Part shown: positions 47,449 to 56,401 of the stretch, in pieces
How positions within the stretch are numbered: the first letter of the stretch is position 1
How the letters are laid out: every line of letters starts with the position of its first letter
DNA from: JADYZU01 sp964540965
GTDB taxonomy: Bacteria > Pseudomonadota > Alphaproteobacteria > Rhodobacterales > Rhodobacteraceae
DNA length: 64,000 nucleotides
Reading direction: 5' to 3'
Assembly (NCBI GenBank): GCA_964540965.1
Contig: CAZIOT010000016.1
Span: forward strand, 36,519-100,518
Program-made: the position numbers and the translations under genes
The notes under the pieces: generated by a model
Told to the model about the DNA's origin: nothing
Databases searched by the model: none
What the model saw: only the letters and a program-made list of their open reading frames with translations

Positions 47449-48984
47449 ATGAGCGACCGGATTTTCGTGGGCGGCGGCGGGCAGGGCTATGCGCAGGCGC
47501 AGGATCTCTTGCTGGGGCTTGCCAACCGTCACGGGCTGATCGCCGGCGCCACCGGCACCGGCAAGACGGTGACGCTGCAAATCCTGGCCGAGGGCTTTTC
47601 CGCCGAGGGCGTGCCGGTGTTCCTGTCCGACATCAAGGGCGACCTGTCGGGCATGGCGGCTCCGGGCAGCGCCACCGCCAAACTGCACGATTCCTTTACC
47701 AAGCGCGCCGCGACCATCGGGCTTGACCTGACCTACAGCGCCTTTCCGGTCTGCTTCTGGGATCTGTTCGGCGAACAGGGCCACCCGGTCCGCACCACGG
47801 TGGCCGAGATGGGGCCGCTCCTGCTCGCCCGCCTGATGGATTTGTCCGATGTGCAGGAAGGCGTTCTGAATGTGGCGTTCCGGGTCGCCGACGATCAGGG
47901 GCTGGCGCTGCTAGACCTCGAGGATCTGCAGACCCTGCTGCTCTGGTGCGGCCAGAACGCCAAGGATCTGTCGCTGCAATACGGCAATGTCACCTCGGCC
48001 TCGGTCGGCGCGATCCAGCGCGCGCTCTTGACGCTGGAAAACCAGGGTGGCGCGCTTCTGTTCGGCGAACCGGCGCTGGCGCTGGCCGACCTGATGCGCT
48101 GCGACGCCGATGGCCGCGGCATCGTCAACATCCTTGCCGCCGACCGGCTGATGAACTCGCCCCGGCTTTATGCGACCTTCCTGCTCTGGCTGCTGTCGGA
48201 ACTGTTCGAGGTGCTGCCCGAGGTCGGCAACCCGGACAAGCCGAAACTGGTCTTCTTCTTTGACGAGGCGCATCTCTTGTTCGACGACGCGCCCAAGGCG
48301 CTGGTCGACAAGGTGGAACAGGTGGCGCGGCTGATCCGGTCAAAGGGCGTCGGCGTGTTCTTCGTCACCCAGAACCCGGCGGACGTGCCCGATTCGGTGC
48401 TGGCGCAACTGGGCAACCTGGTGCAGCACGCGCTTCGAGCCTATACCGCCAAGGACCGCAAGGATCTGGAAAAGGCGGCGCAGACCTATCGCGACAATCC
48501 CGCCTTCGACACCGCGACCGCGATCATGGAAGTCGGCACGGGCGAGGCGGTGACCTCGCTTCTTGACGCCAAGGGCGTGCCGGGGGTCGTGGAGCGGACT
48601 CTGATCCGCCCGCCATCGTCGCAGCTTGGCCCGGTGGACGCCGGGCTGCGGCGGCAGATCATCGCCGCCTCGCCCATGCGCGGCAAATACGAGGCGCGGA
48701 TGAACCGTGATTCCGCACATGAAATCCTGACCCGCCGTGCCGCAGAGGCGGCGGAACAGGCCGCAGCGGCCGAAGAGCAGGACGACGGCCTGAACCATGC
48801 CCGCCGCTATGACGGCGGCCGGTCGCGGCAGGCGGAACCGACCCAGCCGCGCAGCCGGTCGCGACAATCCTCGGGCGGCGGCTTTGGCGATGCGCTGGCG
48901 ACGGCGGTGGTGAAAGAGCTGAAGGGGACGACGGGCCGGCGGATCGTCCGCGGAATTTTCGGGACGATCTTCCGCTCACGGTAG
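47449..48984 (+). CDS. HerA-like DUF853 P-loop ATPase
   Basis: 511 residues. Walker A GATGTGKTV (33-41) is followed by LSDIKGDLSGMA, and Walker B sits in KLVFFFDEAHLLFDDAPKAL, with a later sensor region FFVTQNPADVPDSVLAQLGN. This is the YjgR/DUF853 branch of HerA/FtsK-type ATPases, often a single-gene housekeeping protein of unknown role. The C-terminus is Ala/Glu/Arg-rich and ends GRRIVRGIFGTIFRSR. No NurA partner is adjacent, so a DNA-end resection role is not supported. Confidence 0.9.
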   Translation: MSDRIFVGGGGQGYAQAQDLLLGLANRHGLIAGATGTGKTVTLQILAEGFSAEGVPVFLSDIKGDLSGMAAPGSATAKLHDSFTKRAATIGLDLTYSAFPVCFWDLFGEQGHPVRTTVAEMGPLLLARLMDLSDVQEGVLNVAFRVADDQGLALLDLEDLQTLLLWCGQNAKDLSLQYGNVTSASVGAIQRALLTLENQGGALLFGEPALALADLMRCDADGRGIVNILAADRLMNSPRLYATFLLWLLSELFEVLPEVGNPDKPKLVFFFDEAHLLFDDAPKALVDKVEQVARLIRSKGVGVFFVTQNPADVPDSVLAQLGNLVQHALRAYTAKDRKDLEKAAQTYRDNPAFDTATAIMEVGTGEAVTSLLDAKGVPGVVERTLIRPPSSQLGPVDAGLRRQIIAASPMRGKYEARMNRDSAHEILTRRAAEAAEQAAAAEEQDDGLNHARRYDGGRSRQAEPTQPRSRSRQSSGGGFGDALATAVVKELKGTTGRRIVRGIFGTIFRSR

Positions 48985-48989
48985 GCGGC

Positions 48990-49037
48990 AAAGAGTTTTC
49001 TGAAAACTCTTTGCAAAAGCCTTCAAAAGGCTTTTGC
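48990..49037. repeat. Double stem-loop dispersed repeat, family 1, copy B
   Basis: AAAGAGTTTT/AAAACTCTTT (48990-48999, 49003-49012) and GCAAAAGCCTT/AAGGCTTTTGC (49013-49023, 49027-49037). It is the reverse complement of the order in copy A. It fills the 55-base gap between two convergent genes and probably acts as a bidirectional terminator. Confidence 0.85.
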
Positions 49038-49039
49038 CG

Positions 49040-49603
49040 TCACCCCCGCAGCCCCCTCAGCGCCCCGGCCCATTTCGCCAGTTCGCCCAGCATCAGGGTC
49101 AGCCCGGCCGACATCTCGGCCGTGGGCGTGAACCCGTCCGGACCAAGGTGATTGGCCAGCATCGGCACCGGCACCGATTGCGGGATCGGCATCATGCCCA
49201 TGTTGGCGATCAGCAGGCGCAACTGCTGCCCCGCGCGCAACCCGCCCGAAATGCCGCCATAGCTGACCACCCCGGCCGCCTTGTAACGCCATTCGTGGAA
49301 CAGGACCTGCAACGCGTTGACCAGCGTCGCCGGCGGAAAGAAGTCGTATTCCGGGGTCACGAATACAAAGGCATCGGCCGGCTTCACCAGATCCGACCAG
49401 CGCCGGGTATGGTCCTGCGTATAGGGGTCGCGGGCCGGATGGCCCGGCTCGTCCAGCAGCGGCAGGCCAAGATCGGCCAGATCCACGGTCGCGACCGCCC
49501 AATCCGGCTGCGCCGCCGCCGCCGCGGCCACCCATGCGGCCACCGCCGGCCCCTTGCGCCCCGGCCGCGTCGATCCGGTGATGATCGTCAGGTTCAGTGT
49601 CAT
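49040..49603 (-). CDS. NADPH-dependent FMN reductase-family flavoprotein
   Basis: 187 residues with a flavodoxin-like fold: phosphate-binding loop ITGSTRPGRKGPAVAAWV, FVTPEYDFFPPATLVNALQVL, and SYGGISGGLRAGQQLRLLI around the flavin. This matches the NADPH-dependent FMN reductase/azoreductase family. The physiological acceptor is unknown. ATG at 49603 follows AGGGCCGGCC. Monocistronic, convergent with the HerA-like gene. Confidence 0.9.
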   Translation of the reverse strand: MTLNLTIITGSTRPGRKGPAVAAWVAAAAAAQPDWAVATVDLADLGLPLLDEPGHPARDPYTQDHTRRWSDLVKPADAFVFVTPEYDFFPPATLVNALQVLFHEWRYKAAGVVSYGGISGGLRAGQQLRLLIANMGMMPIPQSVPVPMLANHLGPDGFTPTAEMSAGLTLMLGELAKWAGALRGLRG

Positions 49604-49717
49604 GGCCGGCCCTTTCGCGACTTCCGGCGCATCGCTACGCCCGCCGCGCGGATGCTGCAAGGCAGCGTAGGCGGGTTACTTGTGCACAATTGCCGGGCAA
49701 ATGTGCGGCATCGCGGC

Positions 49718-50668
49718 CTATTCGTCCTTCGGCGCCCTCGCCAGCGGATGCCGGGTCAGCACCAGGTCGCGCAGATGGTCGTCCAGCACATGGGTATAGA
49801 TTTCGGTCGTCGCCACATCGGCATGGCCCAGCATGGTCTGGATCGAACGCAGGTCGGCGCCGCCCGCCAGCAGGTGGGTGGCAAAGGCGTGGCGCAGCAC
49901 ATGCGGCGTCACCTTGTCGGGGGAAACCCCGCCCGCCACCGCCAGTTGCTTGATCAGGACGAAGAACGCCTGCCGCGTCAGGTGTCCCTCCTTGGCGCGC
50001 GCCGGAAACAGGAAGCGCGAGGGCGGCCGGCCCTCGGCGCGGCCCGCGGCCTCGGCCGTATCGCGTTCGGCCAGCCACAGCGTCACCGCCGCGCGCGCCG
50101 GCGGCGACAGCGGCACCAGCCGCTCCTTGCCGCCCTTGCCGCGCACCAGCAGCATTCGCGGATCGCCGCGCACCGCGGCGACCGGCAGACCGACCAGCTC
50201 GCTCACCCGCATGCCGGTGGCATAAAGCAGTTCCATCAGACAGGTGTTGCGGGCAGGGTCGCGGCGGCCGTCGCGGGCGGCGCGGATCAGAGCCTCGACT
50301 TCGGGCACGGTCAGCGTGCCGGGCAGGTGCTGCGCCCGCCCCGGACCCTTCAGCCGGATCGCCGGATTGTCGGTGCGCCAGCCTTCGTCAAAGGCAAAGC
50401 GGTACAGCTGGCGGATTGCCGAAAGCCGCCGGGCGCGGGTCGCGCGGCTGAGGCCCTGATCGGTGCAGGCGGCCAGATAGGATTCTATGGCATCGGCGTC
50501 GGCACCCGAGAAATGCCCCTGCCGCGCCGCCAGCCAGCCGGCAAAGTCGTTCAGGTCGCGGCCATAGGCCAGCAGGGTGTTGCGCGCCGCACCCAGTTCC
50601 GCCGCCGCCGCCTCAAGGAATGCGGAAATCCAGTCCGGCATCGCCCTTTCGGCGGCGGGCGAGGTCAT
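49718..50668 (-). CDS. xerD: Tyrosine recombinase XerD
   Basis: 316 residues. N-terminal SAM-like DNA-binding domain (about 10-100) and a catalytic domain with Arg154 (ATGMRVSELVGL), Lys178/181 region, His256 and Arg259 (HVLRHAFATHLL), His282 and nucleophile Tyr291 (GHADVATTEIYTHV). XerCD resolves chromosome dimers at dif. The core-genome position (next to aroK-aroB, as in other Rhodobacteraceae) and the absence of mobile-element neighbours support XerD and not a phage integrase. It overlaps the upstream gene by 4 bases. Confidence 0.93.
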   Translation of the reverse strand: MTSPAAERAMPDWISAFLEAAAAELGAARNTLLAYGRDLNDFAGWLAARQGHFSGADADAIESYLAACTDQGLSRATRARRLSAIRQLYRFAFDEGWRTDNPAIRLKGPGRAQHLPGTLTVPEVEALIRAARDGRRDPARNTCLMELLYATGMRVSELVGLPVAAVRGDPRMLLVRGKGGKERLVPLSPPARAAVTLWLAERDTAEAAGRAEGRPPSRFLFPARAKEGHLTRQAFFVLIKQLAVAGGVSPDKVTPHVLRHAFATHLLAGGADLRSIQTMLGHADVATTEIYTHVLDDHLRDLVLTRHPLARAPKDE

Positions 50669-52212
50669 CCCGCCGGCCCAAGCAGCAGGTATTCCAGCGC
50701 CGTGCGGCGCGCCGCATCCTCGAGTCCGACATGGCGGAGGAGCGCGATGCCCTCGGTCATGGCCAGCGGATCGGTCTCGGCGCCTTCGCCCATGGCGCCC
50801 AGCGTCCGGAGTATCGCCTCGCCCAGCTTGCCGTCCGCAAGCAGCGCCAGCATCGCCGGGGCCGGCTCGGAGGCAAAACCGGCCAGCACCGCGGTTTCCC
50901 GCTCGTCGCTGCCGGTCACGCCGTCGACGGCGCCGCGGGCCACCGCGGCCAGCACGGCGTTGCCCGCACCCTCGGGCACGCCAGAGAGCGCGGCTTCCTC
51001 ATACCGCGGCGACAAGAGCGCGATCCGCCACGCGAGGGCCGCGGCATCGCCGGTCAGGCCGGCCGCCAGCAGCCTTTCGCCGTAATAGGCGGCAAAGGCG
51101 GTTTCGGCCCTGGGCGCGGCCATCGCCGCCCAGGCCGGGGCCAAGGCCGCGGCCACCGCGTCCGGCCCCTGGGTAAGGGCGAGATCCAGCGTCTGTATCG
51201 CGGCCGCCCGTTCCCAGATCCCGCCCGAGGCGGCGGGCACCTGACGCAGATACAGGTCGAACAGCACATTGGGCGACACCGCCCCGGCGCGGGCCAGCCT
51301 TTCCGCCGCCTCGATCTGGTTGCGCCATGCGGCGACCGGGCGCAGGTCGGCATGGGCAAAGGCGCGGGGCAGGGTGGCGGCCGACACCGGCTCGCCGATC
51401 GCCTCGCGCAGGCGATAGAGCAGCGGCGACGGGCGCGAGGGTGCGGCCAGCGGCGCCTCGCCGCCGAACGCCTCGGGGTCGAGGAAGCGGGTCAAAAGCG
51501 CGTCTTCCTCCTCGGTCAGGTCGCCCAGGGTGCGGGCGGTCGACAGCGTGAGGGCCGCGGCATTCCAGTCGCCGCCCCGCGCAAGACAGAAGATCCGCGC
51601 CGGAAAGGTCGGCGCCAGCGCCGGCCGGTCCTGCATGAAGGCACAGGCGTCATCCTCGGTCCCGGTCAGCAGGGTGACATCGAACCAGCGGCGGAACACC
51701 TCGGGGTTGCTGCGGTCGGCCTTTTCCAGAAGCGCCTGCGCCGGTTCAAGATCGCCAAGGTCCAGAAGCCGGTCGATCCGGGCAAGGAAGAAATCGCCCG
51801 ATCCGCCGCCCAGGGGGGCATCCGCCTCGGCCACCAGAAGCGAGACGAAGACGTCGCGCAGGGCCGGCAGCATCTCGGTGCTTTCGGCGCGGACCAGCGT
51901 CGCCAGCACATCGGCGCTGCTGGCCGACCACAGCGTCGGCGGCAGCCCGGTCACCGATTGCGGCAACAGGCCGATGCCATCGGGATCGGCGGCATCCAGC
52001 GGCCGCACGGTGATTTCCGGTGAACCGGCGCCTTCGGCCACCGGCGGCTCGTTGGCATCGGGCTGCGGCTGCGGCCGGGCGTTGGTCTGGGCCGCGGCCG
52101 CACTCTCCACGCTTTGCGACAGCCAGTCGATGGCCGACAGCGGCTCGGCCTCTTGCGCCGCCGCAGCGGCGGGCAGGATCGCGAGGGTCAGAAGGAATGC
52201 CGCCGGTCGCAT
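50665..52212 (-). CDS. Exported Ala-rich helical-repeat protein, unknown function
   Basis: 515 residues with a Sec signal (MRPAAFLLTLAILPAAAAAQ) and a low-complexity Pro/Asn linker. The large helical body (about 85-510) has TPR/SEL1-like spacing, for example RIDRLLDLGDLEPAQALLEKADRSN and EAALSGVPEGAGNAVLAAVA. Two cysteines (in DDACAFM and RIFCLARG) may form a disulfide. No family with known function is recognised. It is coupled to xerD by a 4-base overlap and preceded by a 50-residue membrane protein gene. Confidence 0.75.
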   Translation of the reverse strand: MRPAAFLLTLAILPAAAAAQEAEPLSAIDWLSQSVESAAAAQTNARPQPQPDANEPPVAEGAGSPEITVRPLDAADPDGIGLLPQSVTGLPPTLWSASSADVLATLVRAESTEMLPALRDVFVSLLVAEADAPLGGGSGDFFLARIDRLLDLGDLEPAQALLEKADRSNPEVFRRWFDVTLLTGTEDDACAFMQDRPALAPTFPARIFCLARGGDWNAAALTLSTARTLGDLTEEEDALLTRFLDPEAFGGEAPLAAPSRPSPLLYRLREAIGEPVSAATLPRAFAHADLRPVAAWRNQIEAAERLARAGAVSPNVLFDLYLRQVPAASGGIWERAAAIQTLDLALTQGPDAVAAALAPAWAAMAAPRAETAFAAYYGERLLAAGLTGDAAALAWRIALLSPRYEEAALSGVPEGAGNAVLAAVARGAVDGVTGSDERETAVLAGFASEPAPAMLALLADGKLGEAILRTLGAMGEGAETDPLAMTEGIALLRHVGLEDAARRTALEYLLLGPAG

Positions 52213-52223
52213 GGGAAACCGTC

Positions 52224-52376
52224 CTAGTCGAGATCGAGCGTCACCGGCAGCGTCACCTCTTGCTGCGGTGCGGCAAATTCGGCCGGAAACAGGATCGGCC
52301 CGACATAGGCAAAGGCGATCAGGCCAAGCGCGCCGAGGATCGCCAGAAAGATCAATATCTTGATAAGCCGCCACAT
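52224..52376 (-). CDS. Small single-helix membrane protein (50 residues)
   Basis: MWRLIKILIFLAILGALGLIAFAYVGPILFP is one long transmembrane helix, followed by a short periplasmic acidic tail ending VTLPVTLDLD. ATG at 52376 follows AGGACG. The compact design, and the position between aroK and the xerD run, are seen in related genomes. Function unknown. Confidence 0.7.
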   Translation of the reverse strand: MWRLIKILIFLAILGALGLIAFAYVGPILFPAEFAAPQQEVTLPVTLDLD

Positions 52377-52550
52377 CGTCCTGTCCCGCCTGTTCTTCCG
52401 CTCTGCCGGTTGCGGCCGGGTTTGCCCGGTCCATCGCGATGCCGCGGTGCGGCGCCGTTTCCCGGCATTTATATATGGTCTTTCCGTGAAGATCACGCCA
52501 TTCAGGGGCGAAATCACGGCTTTGGCAAGGGCATGCCAAAGGGGGGGCGG

Positions 52551-53144
52551 ATGGAGCGGCAGGGTCGGCGTCCGGACAAGGCGCCGCGGCACAGATACCG
52601 GCTTTTGCGGCCCGTGGTGCTGGTCGGCATGATGGGCTCGGGCAAGACCGCGGTGGGCCGCGCGCTGGCGGCGCGGCTTGACGTGCCGTTCCTTGATTCC
52701 GATGCCGCGATCGAGGAGGCGGCCCAGGCCACCATCGCCGAGATCTTTGCCCGCGATGGCGAGGCGTTCTTCCGCGACCGCGAATCCGAAGTCATCGCCC
52801 GTCTCTTGTCGGGCGCCCCGGCGGTGCTGTCGACCGGCGGCGGCGCCTTCATGCAGGAACGCAACCGCAGCCTGATCGCCGGGCTGGCGGTATCTGTCTG
52901 GCTTAATGCGGAACTCGACACGCTTTGGGAGCGGGTCCGGCACAAGGACACCCGGCCGCTCTTGCGCACCGCCGATCCCAGGGCGACCCTGGCCGCGCTT
53001 TACGCCCAACGGGTGCCGGTCTATGCGCTGGCCGACCTTTCGGTCCCGACCGAGCCGGGCTTCAGCATCGACGACACCGCCGAACGGGTGATCGCCGCGC
53101 TGGCCGGACGGCCCGACCTTGTGGAGAAACTCGATGACGCCTGA
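52551..53144 (+). CDS. aroK: Shikimate kinase
   Basis: 197 residues. P-loop GMMGSGKTAVGRALAARL, the substrate-binding DSDAAIEE, FRDRESEV, the glycine-rich STGGGAF loop and the lid arginines in RHKDTRPLLR identify shikimate kinase, step five of aromatic amino-acid synthesis. The basic N-terminal extension (about 20 residues) is common in this group. ATG at 52551 follows GGGGGGGCGG; 52533 is an in-frame alternative. The stop overlaps aroB by 11 bases. Confidence 0.95.
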   Translation: MERQGRRPDKAPRHRYRLLRPVVLVGMMGSGKTAVGRALAARLDVPFLDSDAAIEEAAQATIAEIFARDGEAFFRDRESEVIARLLSGAPAVLSTGGGAFMQERNRSLIAGLAVSVWLNAELDTLWERVRHKDTRPLLRTADPRATLAALYAQRVPVYALADLSVPTEPGFSIDDTAERVIAALAGRPDLVEKLDDA

Positions 53145-54255
53145 ACGCAAGGTGCGTGTGGACCTGCCGGGCCGCGCCTATGACATATTGATCGGCGCCG
53201 GGCTGATCGACGACGCCGGGGCCGCGCTGGCGCCGCTTTTGCGCCGCGCCCGCGTGGCCATCGTCACCGACGAAACCGTCGCCGCCCGCCATCTGCCGCG
53301 GCTTGCCGCAGCACTTGACCGCGCCGGAATCGCGCATCAGGCGCTGATCCTGCCCGCCGGCGAAAAGACCAAGGGCTGGGACGGGCTGATCCGCACCGTC
53401 GAATGGCTGCTCGAGGCGCGGGTCGAACGGGGCGACCTTGTGCTGGGCTTTGGCGGCGGGGTGATCGGCGATCTCACCGGCTTTGCCGCCGCCGTGGTGC
53501 GCCGCGGGGTCCGTTTCGCGCAGCTTCCGACGACGCTGTTGGCGCAGGTCGACAGTTCGGTCGGCGGCAAGACCGGCATCAACACCGCGCAGGGCAAGAA
53601 CCTTGTCGGCGCCTTTCACCAGCCGGCGCTGGTCATCGCCGATACCGGGCTTCTGTCCACGCTGCCCGAACGCGATTTCCTTGCCGGCTATGCCGAGGTG
53701 GTGAAATACGGCCTCTTGGGCGATGCCGCCTTCTTTGACTGGCTCGAGGCGATGGGCCCGGCGCTGAAGGCCGGCGATGCCGCCGCCCGCGTCCATGCCG
53801 TCACCCGGTCGTGCGAGATGAAGGCCGGCATCGTCATGCGCGACGAGACCGAACAGGGCGAACGCGCGCTCCTCAATCTTGGCCATACCTTCGGCCATGC
53901 GCTCGAGGCGGCGACCGGCTATTCCGCCCGGCTGCTGCATGGCGAGGGCGTGTCGATCGGCTGCGCGCTGGCCTTTGACCTGTCGGCGCGGCTGGGGCTT
54001 TGCGCGCAGGAAACCCCGTCGCGGGTGCGGGCGCATTTCCGCGCCATGGGCCTGCGCACCGATCTGGCGGACATTCCCGGCGACCTGCCGGATGCCGCGG
54101 CGCTTCTGGCGCTGATGGGGCAGGACAAGAAGGTCGTCGACGGCACGCTGACCTTCATCCTTGCCCGCGGCATCGGCGCCGCCTTTGTCACCCGCGATGT
54201 CCCCGCCGAAGCAGTGCGCTCCCTGCTGGAGGAGGCGCTGGCCGGCCGCGGCTGA
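53134..54255 (+). CDS. aroB: 3-dehydroquinate synthase
   Basis: 373 residues, NAD- and zinc-dependent enzyme forming 3-dehydroquinate from DAHP. Motifs GEKTKGWDGLIRTVEWLL, GFGGGVIGDLTGFAAAVVRRGVRF, the PTTLLAQVDSSVGGKTGIN, EVVKYGLLGD with metal-binding Glu, and NLGHTFGHALE with two zinc histidines are all intact. It overlaps aroK, giving the usual aroKB pair. Confidence 0.97.
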   Translation: MTPERKVRVDLPGRAYDILIGAGLIDDAGAALAPLLRRARVAIVTDETVAARHLPRLAAALDRAGIAHQALILPAGEKTKGWDGLIRTVEWLLEARVERGDLVLGFGGGVIGDLTGFAAAVVRRGVRFAQLPTTLLAQVDSSVGGKTGINTAQGKNLVGAFHQPALVIADTGLLSTLPERDFLAGYAEVVKYGLLGDAAFFDWLEAMGPALKAGDAAARVHAVTRSCEMKAGIVMRDETEQGERALLNLGHTFGHALEAATGYSARLLHGEGVSIGCALAFDLSARLGLCAQETPSRVRAHFRAMGLRTDLADIPGDLPDAAALLALMGQDKKVVDGTLTFILARGIGAAFVTRDVPAEAVRSLLEEALAGRG

Positions 54256-54324
54256 CCCGGTTGCAAGGGCCAGTCTGCGCCACCCCGTTGCGCGCGGCCA
54301 GTGACACCTGCGCGCCGCTCCTCT

Positions 54325-54371
54325 CATTCTTCGTCCACAAATATCCCGGGGGTCCGGGGGCTGGCCCCCGG
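54325..54371 (-). repeat. Dispersed CCCCCGGACCCCCG element, family 2, copy 3
   Basis: Read on the minus strand: CCGGGGG/CCCCCGG hairpin (arms 54354-54360 and 54365-54371), ACCCCCGGGATATTT, then TGGACGAAGAATGAG. The last two blocks agree almost perfectly with copy 1 at 21647-21700. It lies between convergent aroB and the desaturase gene. Confidence 0.85.
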
Positions 54372-54392
54372 CGCTCGCCGCCCGCGCCGCCC

Positions 54393-55385
54393 TCAGGCGG
54401 TCTGTGCCTCTGCGCCGTCCTTCTTCGGAAACCGCACCAGCCGCCCGCGTTCCTCGTCCCACAGCTTGAGCGTGAAGGCGTTCAGCGCCCCGGCCCAGCC
54501 GATCGACGGGATGCCATACTGGTCGCGCAGCGCGAAAAAGCAGCGGCGCAGGCGGTAGGACGGGATGCGCGGATTGAAATGGTGCAGCGAATGATACGAG
54601 ATGTTCGCCGTTGCCAGATCATACCACCAGCCGAGATTGACCACCGACGAGCCGTGGAACGACGCATCGCGCACGTTGTAGTCGGGTTTGCGGTCCCAGT
54701 AGGTTTCCTCAAAATTGTGCTGGAGGTAGACCGAGAACACCCCGACCGTGCCGGCGACCACCACCGTGGCGAAATAGATCCAGACGCCGCGCCAGTCGGC
54801 CACGGCCCAGATCGCCGCCACCCACAGCGCCAGCCCGAGGTTCGACAGCATCACCCCGGTGACGCCGACCTTCGCCGCATTCTTGGGCCAGCGATAGCGG
54901 ATGGCATAGGTCAGGATGCCGCCCAGCGGCAGCATGATCAGCGGATTGCGATAAAGCCGGTATTGCAGCCGCTCTGCCGGACCCGCCGCCTGCCATTCCG
55001 CGACGGTCATGGTATGCACCTCGCCGGTTTCGCGGTGGTCAAGGTCGCCGATATGGGCGTGATGGCGGTTGTGGTTGTATTGCATCGTCCGGTAGGGCGT
55101 CAGCGTGAACGTCGACAGGGCATGGCCCGCCAGGTCGTTCAGCCGCCGCGACCTGAAAAGCGAGGCATGGCCGCAATCGTGTTGCAGCACATAAAGCCGC
55201 ACCCCCGACAGCGCATTGACCACGATCAGCACCGCCACCGCCCAAAGCGGCAGGCCGCCGAACAGGGCCAGCGCCAGCGTGCCGAAGTAGACCGCGAAAT
55301 TGCCCAGATAGCTTGCCCAGGCGATGCGGTCATCGCGGGCGCACCACGGTTCCATCGCGTGGCGAATCTCGTTCAGGCTGACCAT
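54393..55385 (-). CDS. Membrane fatty acid desaturase
   Basis: 330 residues with three histidine boxes that hold the di-iron site: HDCGH (69-73), HNRHHAH (105-111) and HSLHH (265-269), among about four transmembrane helices. It matches the membrane fatty-acid desaturase/beta-carotene ketolase superfamily, closest to acyl-lipid desaturases. It inserts a double bond or hydroxyl into a lipid chain using O2; the position is unknown. ATG at 55385 follows AGGATG. Single gene. Confidence 0.88.
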   Translation of the reverse strand: MVSLNEIRHAMEPWCARDDRIAWASYLGNFAVYFGTLALALFGGLPLWAVAVLIVVNALSGVRLYVLQHDCGHASLFRSRRLNDLAGHALSTFTLTPYRTMQYNHNRHHAHIGDLDHRETGEVHTMTVAEWQAAGPAERLQYRLYRNPLIMLPLGGILTYAIRYRWPKNAAKVGVTGVMLSNLGLALWVAAIWAVADWRGVWIYFATVVVAGTVGVFSVYLQHNFEETYWDRKPDYNVRDASFHGSSVVNLGWWYDLATANISYHSLHHFNPRIPSYRLRRCFFALRDQYGIPSIGWAGALNAFTLKLWDEERGRLVRFPKKDGAEAQTA

Positions 55386-55548
55386 CACATCCTCCGTCCA
55401 GGCGTTTTGACGCGGCGACGCTGCCCGAGGTCGAAGATAATCGGTGGCCGTGGTTTGGCAAGGCAGCGAAATGCCGCCCCCCGGGATGCAGAGGGCGGCA
55501 TGAGGCAAAGGGCAGGGGCCTTGCAGGGCTCTTGCGCCGGACGGTGCG

Positions 55549-55896
55549 TCAGACCGCCGCGGTCACGATGATCTCGACCCGGTAATCCGGGGTCGCAAGC
55601 CGCGCCTCGCCGGTCCAGCGCGCCGGGGTGTTGCCGGCCGAGACCCACTTGTCCCAGACCTCGTTCATCTGGGCAAAGGTCGCGATATCGGCCAGCCAGA
55701 TCTGCGCGGTCAGCAGTCGCGACTTGTCGGTGCCGCACAGCGCAAGGATGCGGTCGATCTCGGCCAGCACGGCCTCGGTCTGCTCCGTGACCGATTTCGT
55801 CGGTGCGCCGACCTGACCGGCCAGATAGGCAACGCCGTTGTGGATGACCGCCTCGGACATGCGGGCGCCGGGGTTGATGCGCTTGATCTCGCTCAT
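55549..55896 (-). CDS. RidA/YjgF-family protein
   Basis: 115 residues of the Rid family: RINPGARMSEAVIHNGVAYLAGQVG, EQTEAVLAEIDRILALCGTDKSRLLTAQIWL and RWTGEARLATPDYRVEIIVTA. RidA hydrolyses reactive enamine/imine intermediates, but the archetypal arginine in the RVEIIV strand (here preceded by Tyr) and the divergent N-terminus suggest a Rid2/3-like subgroup whose substrate is uncertain. ATG at 55896 with GGAAAGGAGTT upstream. Confidence 0.88.
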   Translation of the reverse strand: MSEIKRINPGARMSEAVIHNGVAYLAGQVGAPTKSVTEQTEAVLAEIDRILALCGTDKSRLLTAQIWLADIATFAQMNEVWDKWVSAGNTPARWTGEARLATPDYRVEIIVTAAV

Positions 55897-55967
55897 GGGG
55901 AACTCCTTTCCGTTCGCCAAGGGGCGTAGCGGAAGCGGTTCCCGATGGAAAGCCTCAGCGGGCCGGC

Positions 55968-56162
55968 CTATTCGCCGCCATTCGTCGCGCGGTCGTTCTG
56001 CCGGGCCCGGCGGTCGCCCGCCTCGCGGTTCTGGCCGCCGGCATTGGGCACATTCGCCTTGTGCAGCACCTGCGGGTTCTGCACGTTCTTCAGCGCCTTC
56101 ATCTGCGCCTCCTGCGCGGATTTGGCGGTGTGAAAGCTGTCGGTCTCGGGCTTGCGGGTCAT
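55968..56162 (-). CDS. Small polar protein (64 residues), unknown function
   Basis: Highly charged, without hydrophobic segments: MTRKPETDSFHTAKSAQEA, then KALKNVQNPQVLHKANVPNAG and a basic Gly/Arg tail. It is likely disordered. GGAGG at good spacing before ATG 56162 supports translation. No domain is recognised. It lies between RidA and tRNA-Gly on the same strand. Confidence 0.6.
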   Translation of the reverse strand: MTRKPETDSFHTAKSAQEAQMKALKNVQNPQVLHKANVPNAGGQNREAGDRRARQNDRATNGGE

Positions 56163-56246
56163 GGTCGGGCCTCCTTGCAGGGGTAACCCGGGGACGCGGC
56201 CCGCGGTTCCCGGGCACTGGCCGTCAGCATGGGCAAGGCAGGGGGC

Positions 56247-56320
56247 TGGAGCGGGTGAAGGGAATCGAACCCTCGTATTCAGCTTGGGAAGCTGCTGCTC
56301 TACCATTGAGCTACACCCGC
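56247..56320 (-). tRNA. tRNA-Gly (anticodon CCC)
   Basis: 74 bases with encoded CCA. Acceptor GCGGGTG/CACCCGC, D-arm GCTC-AATGGTA-GAGC, anticodon loop TTCCCAA (anticodon CCC), T-arm CGAGGGTTCGATTCCCTTC. The end pair of the anticodon stem is a G-A mismatch. The sequence is close to E. coli glyU. Confidence 0.93.
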
Positions 56321-56401
56321 GACGATCCCGACCTAAACGCGGGCGCTGGCCCCGTCAAGGGCGGGCTTAATTCCGCCGCGATCCGCGGCTAGGGTCGGGT
56401 C

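Noticed and set aside
47449..48984. HerA-like ATPase as part of a HerA-based defence system
   Set aside because: It is the DUF853/YjgR type in GC-typical core DNA, with no nuclease or SIR2/DUF4297 partner beside it.
49718..50668. Tyrosine recombinase as a possible phage or island integrase
   Set aside because: Length, motifs and the aroK-aroB neighbourhood fit core XerD; no attachment-site repeats or mobile genes are nearby.
54000..55571. 523-codon plus-strand frame running from aroB across the desaturase
   Set aside because: It crosses the aroB end in another frame and is antisense to a desaturase with three intact histidine boxes.
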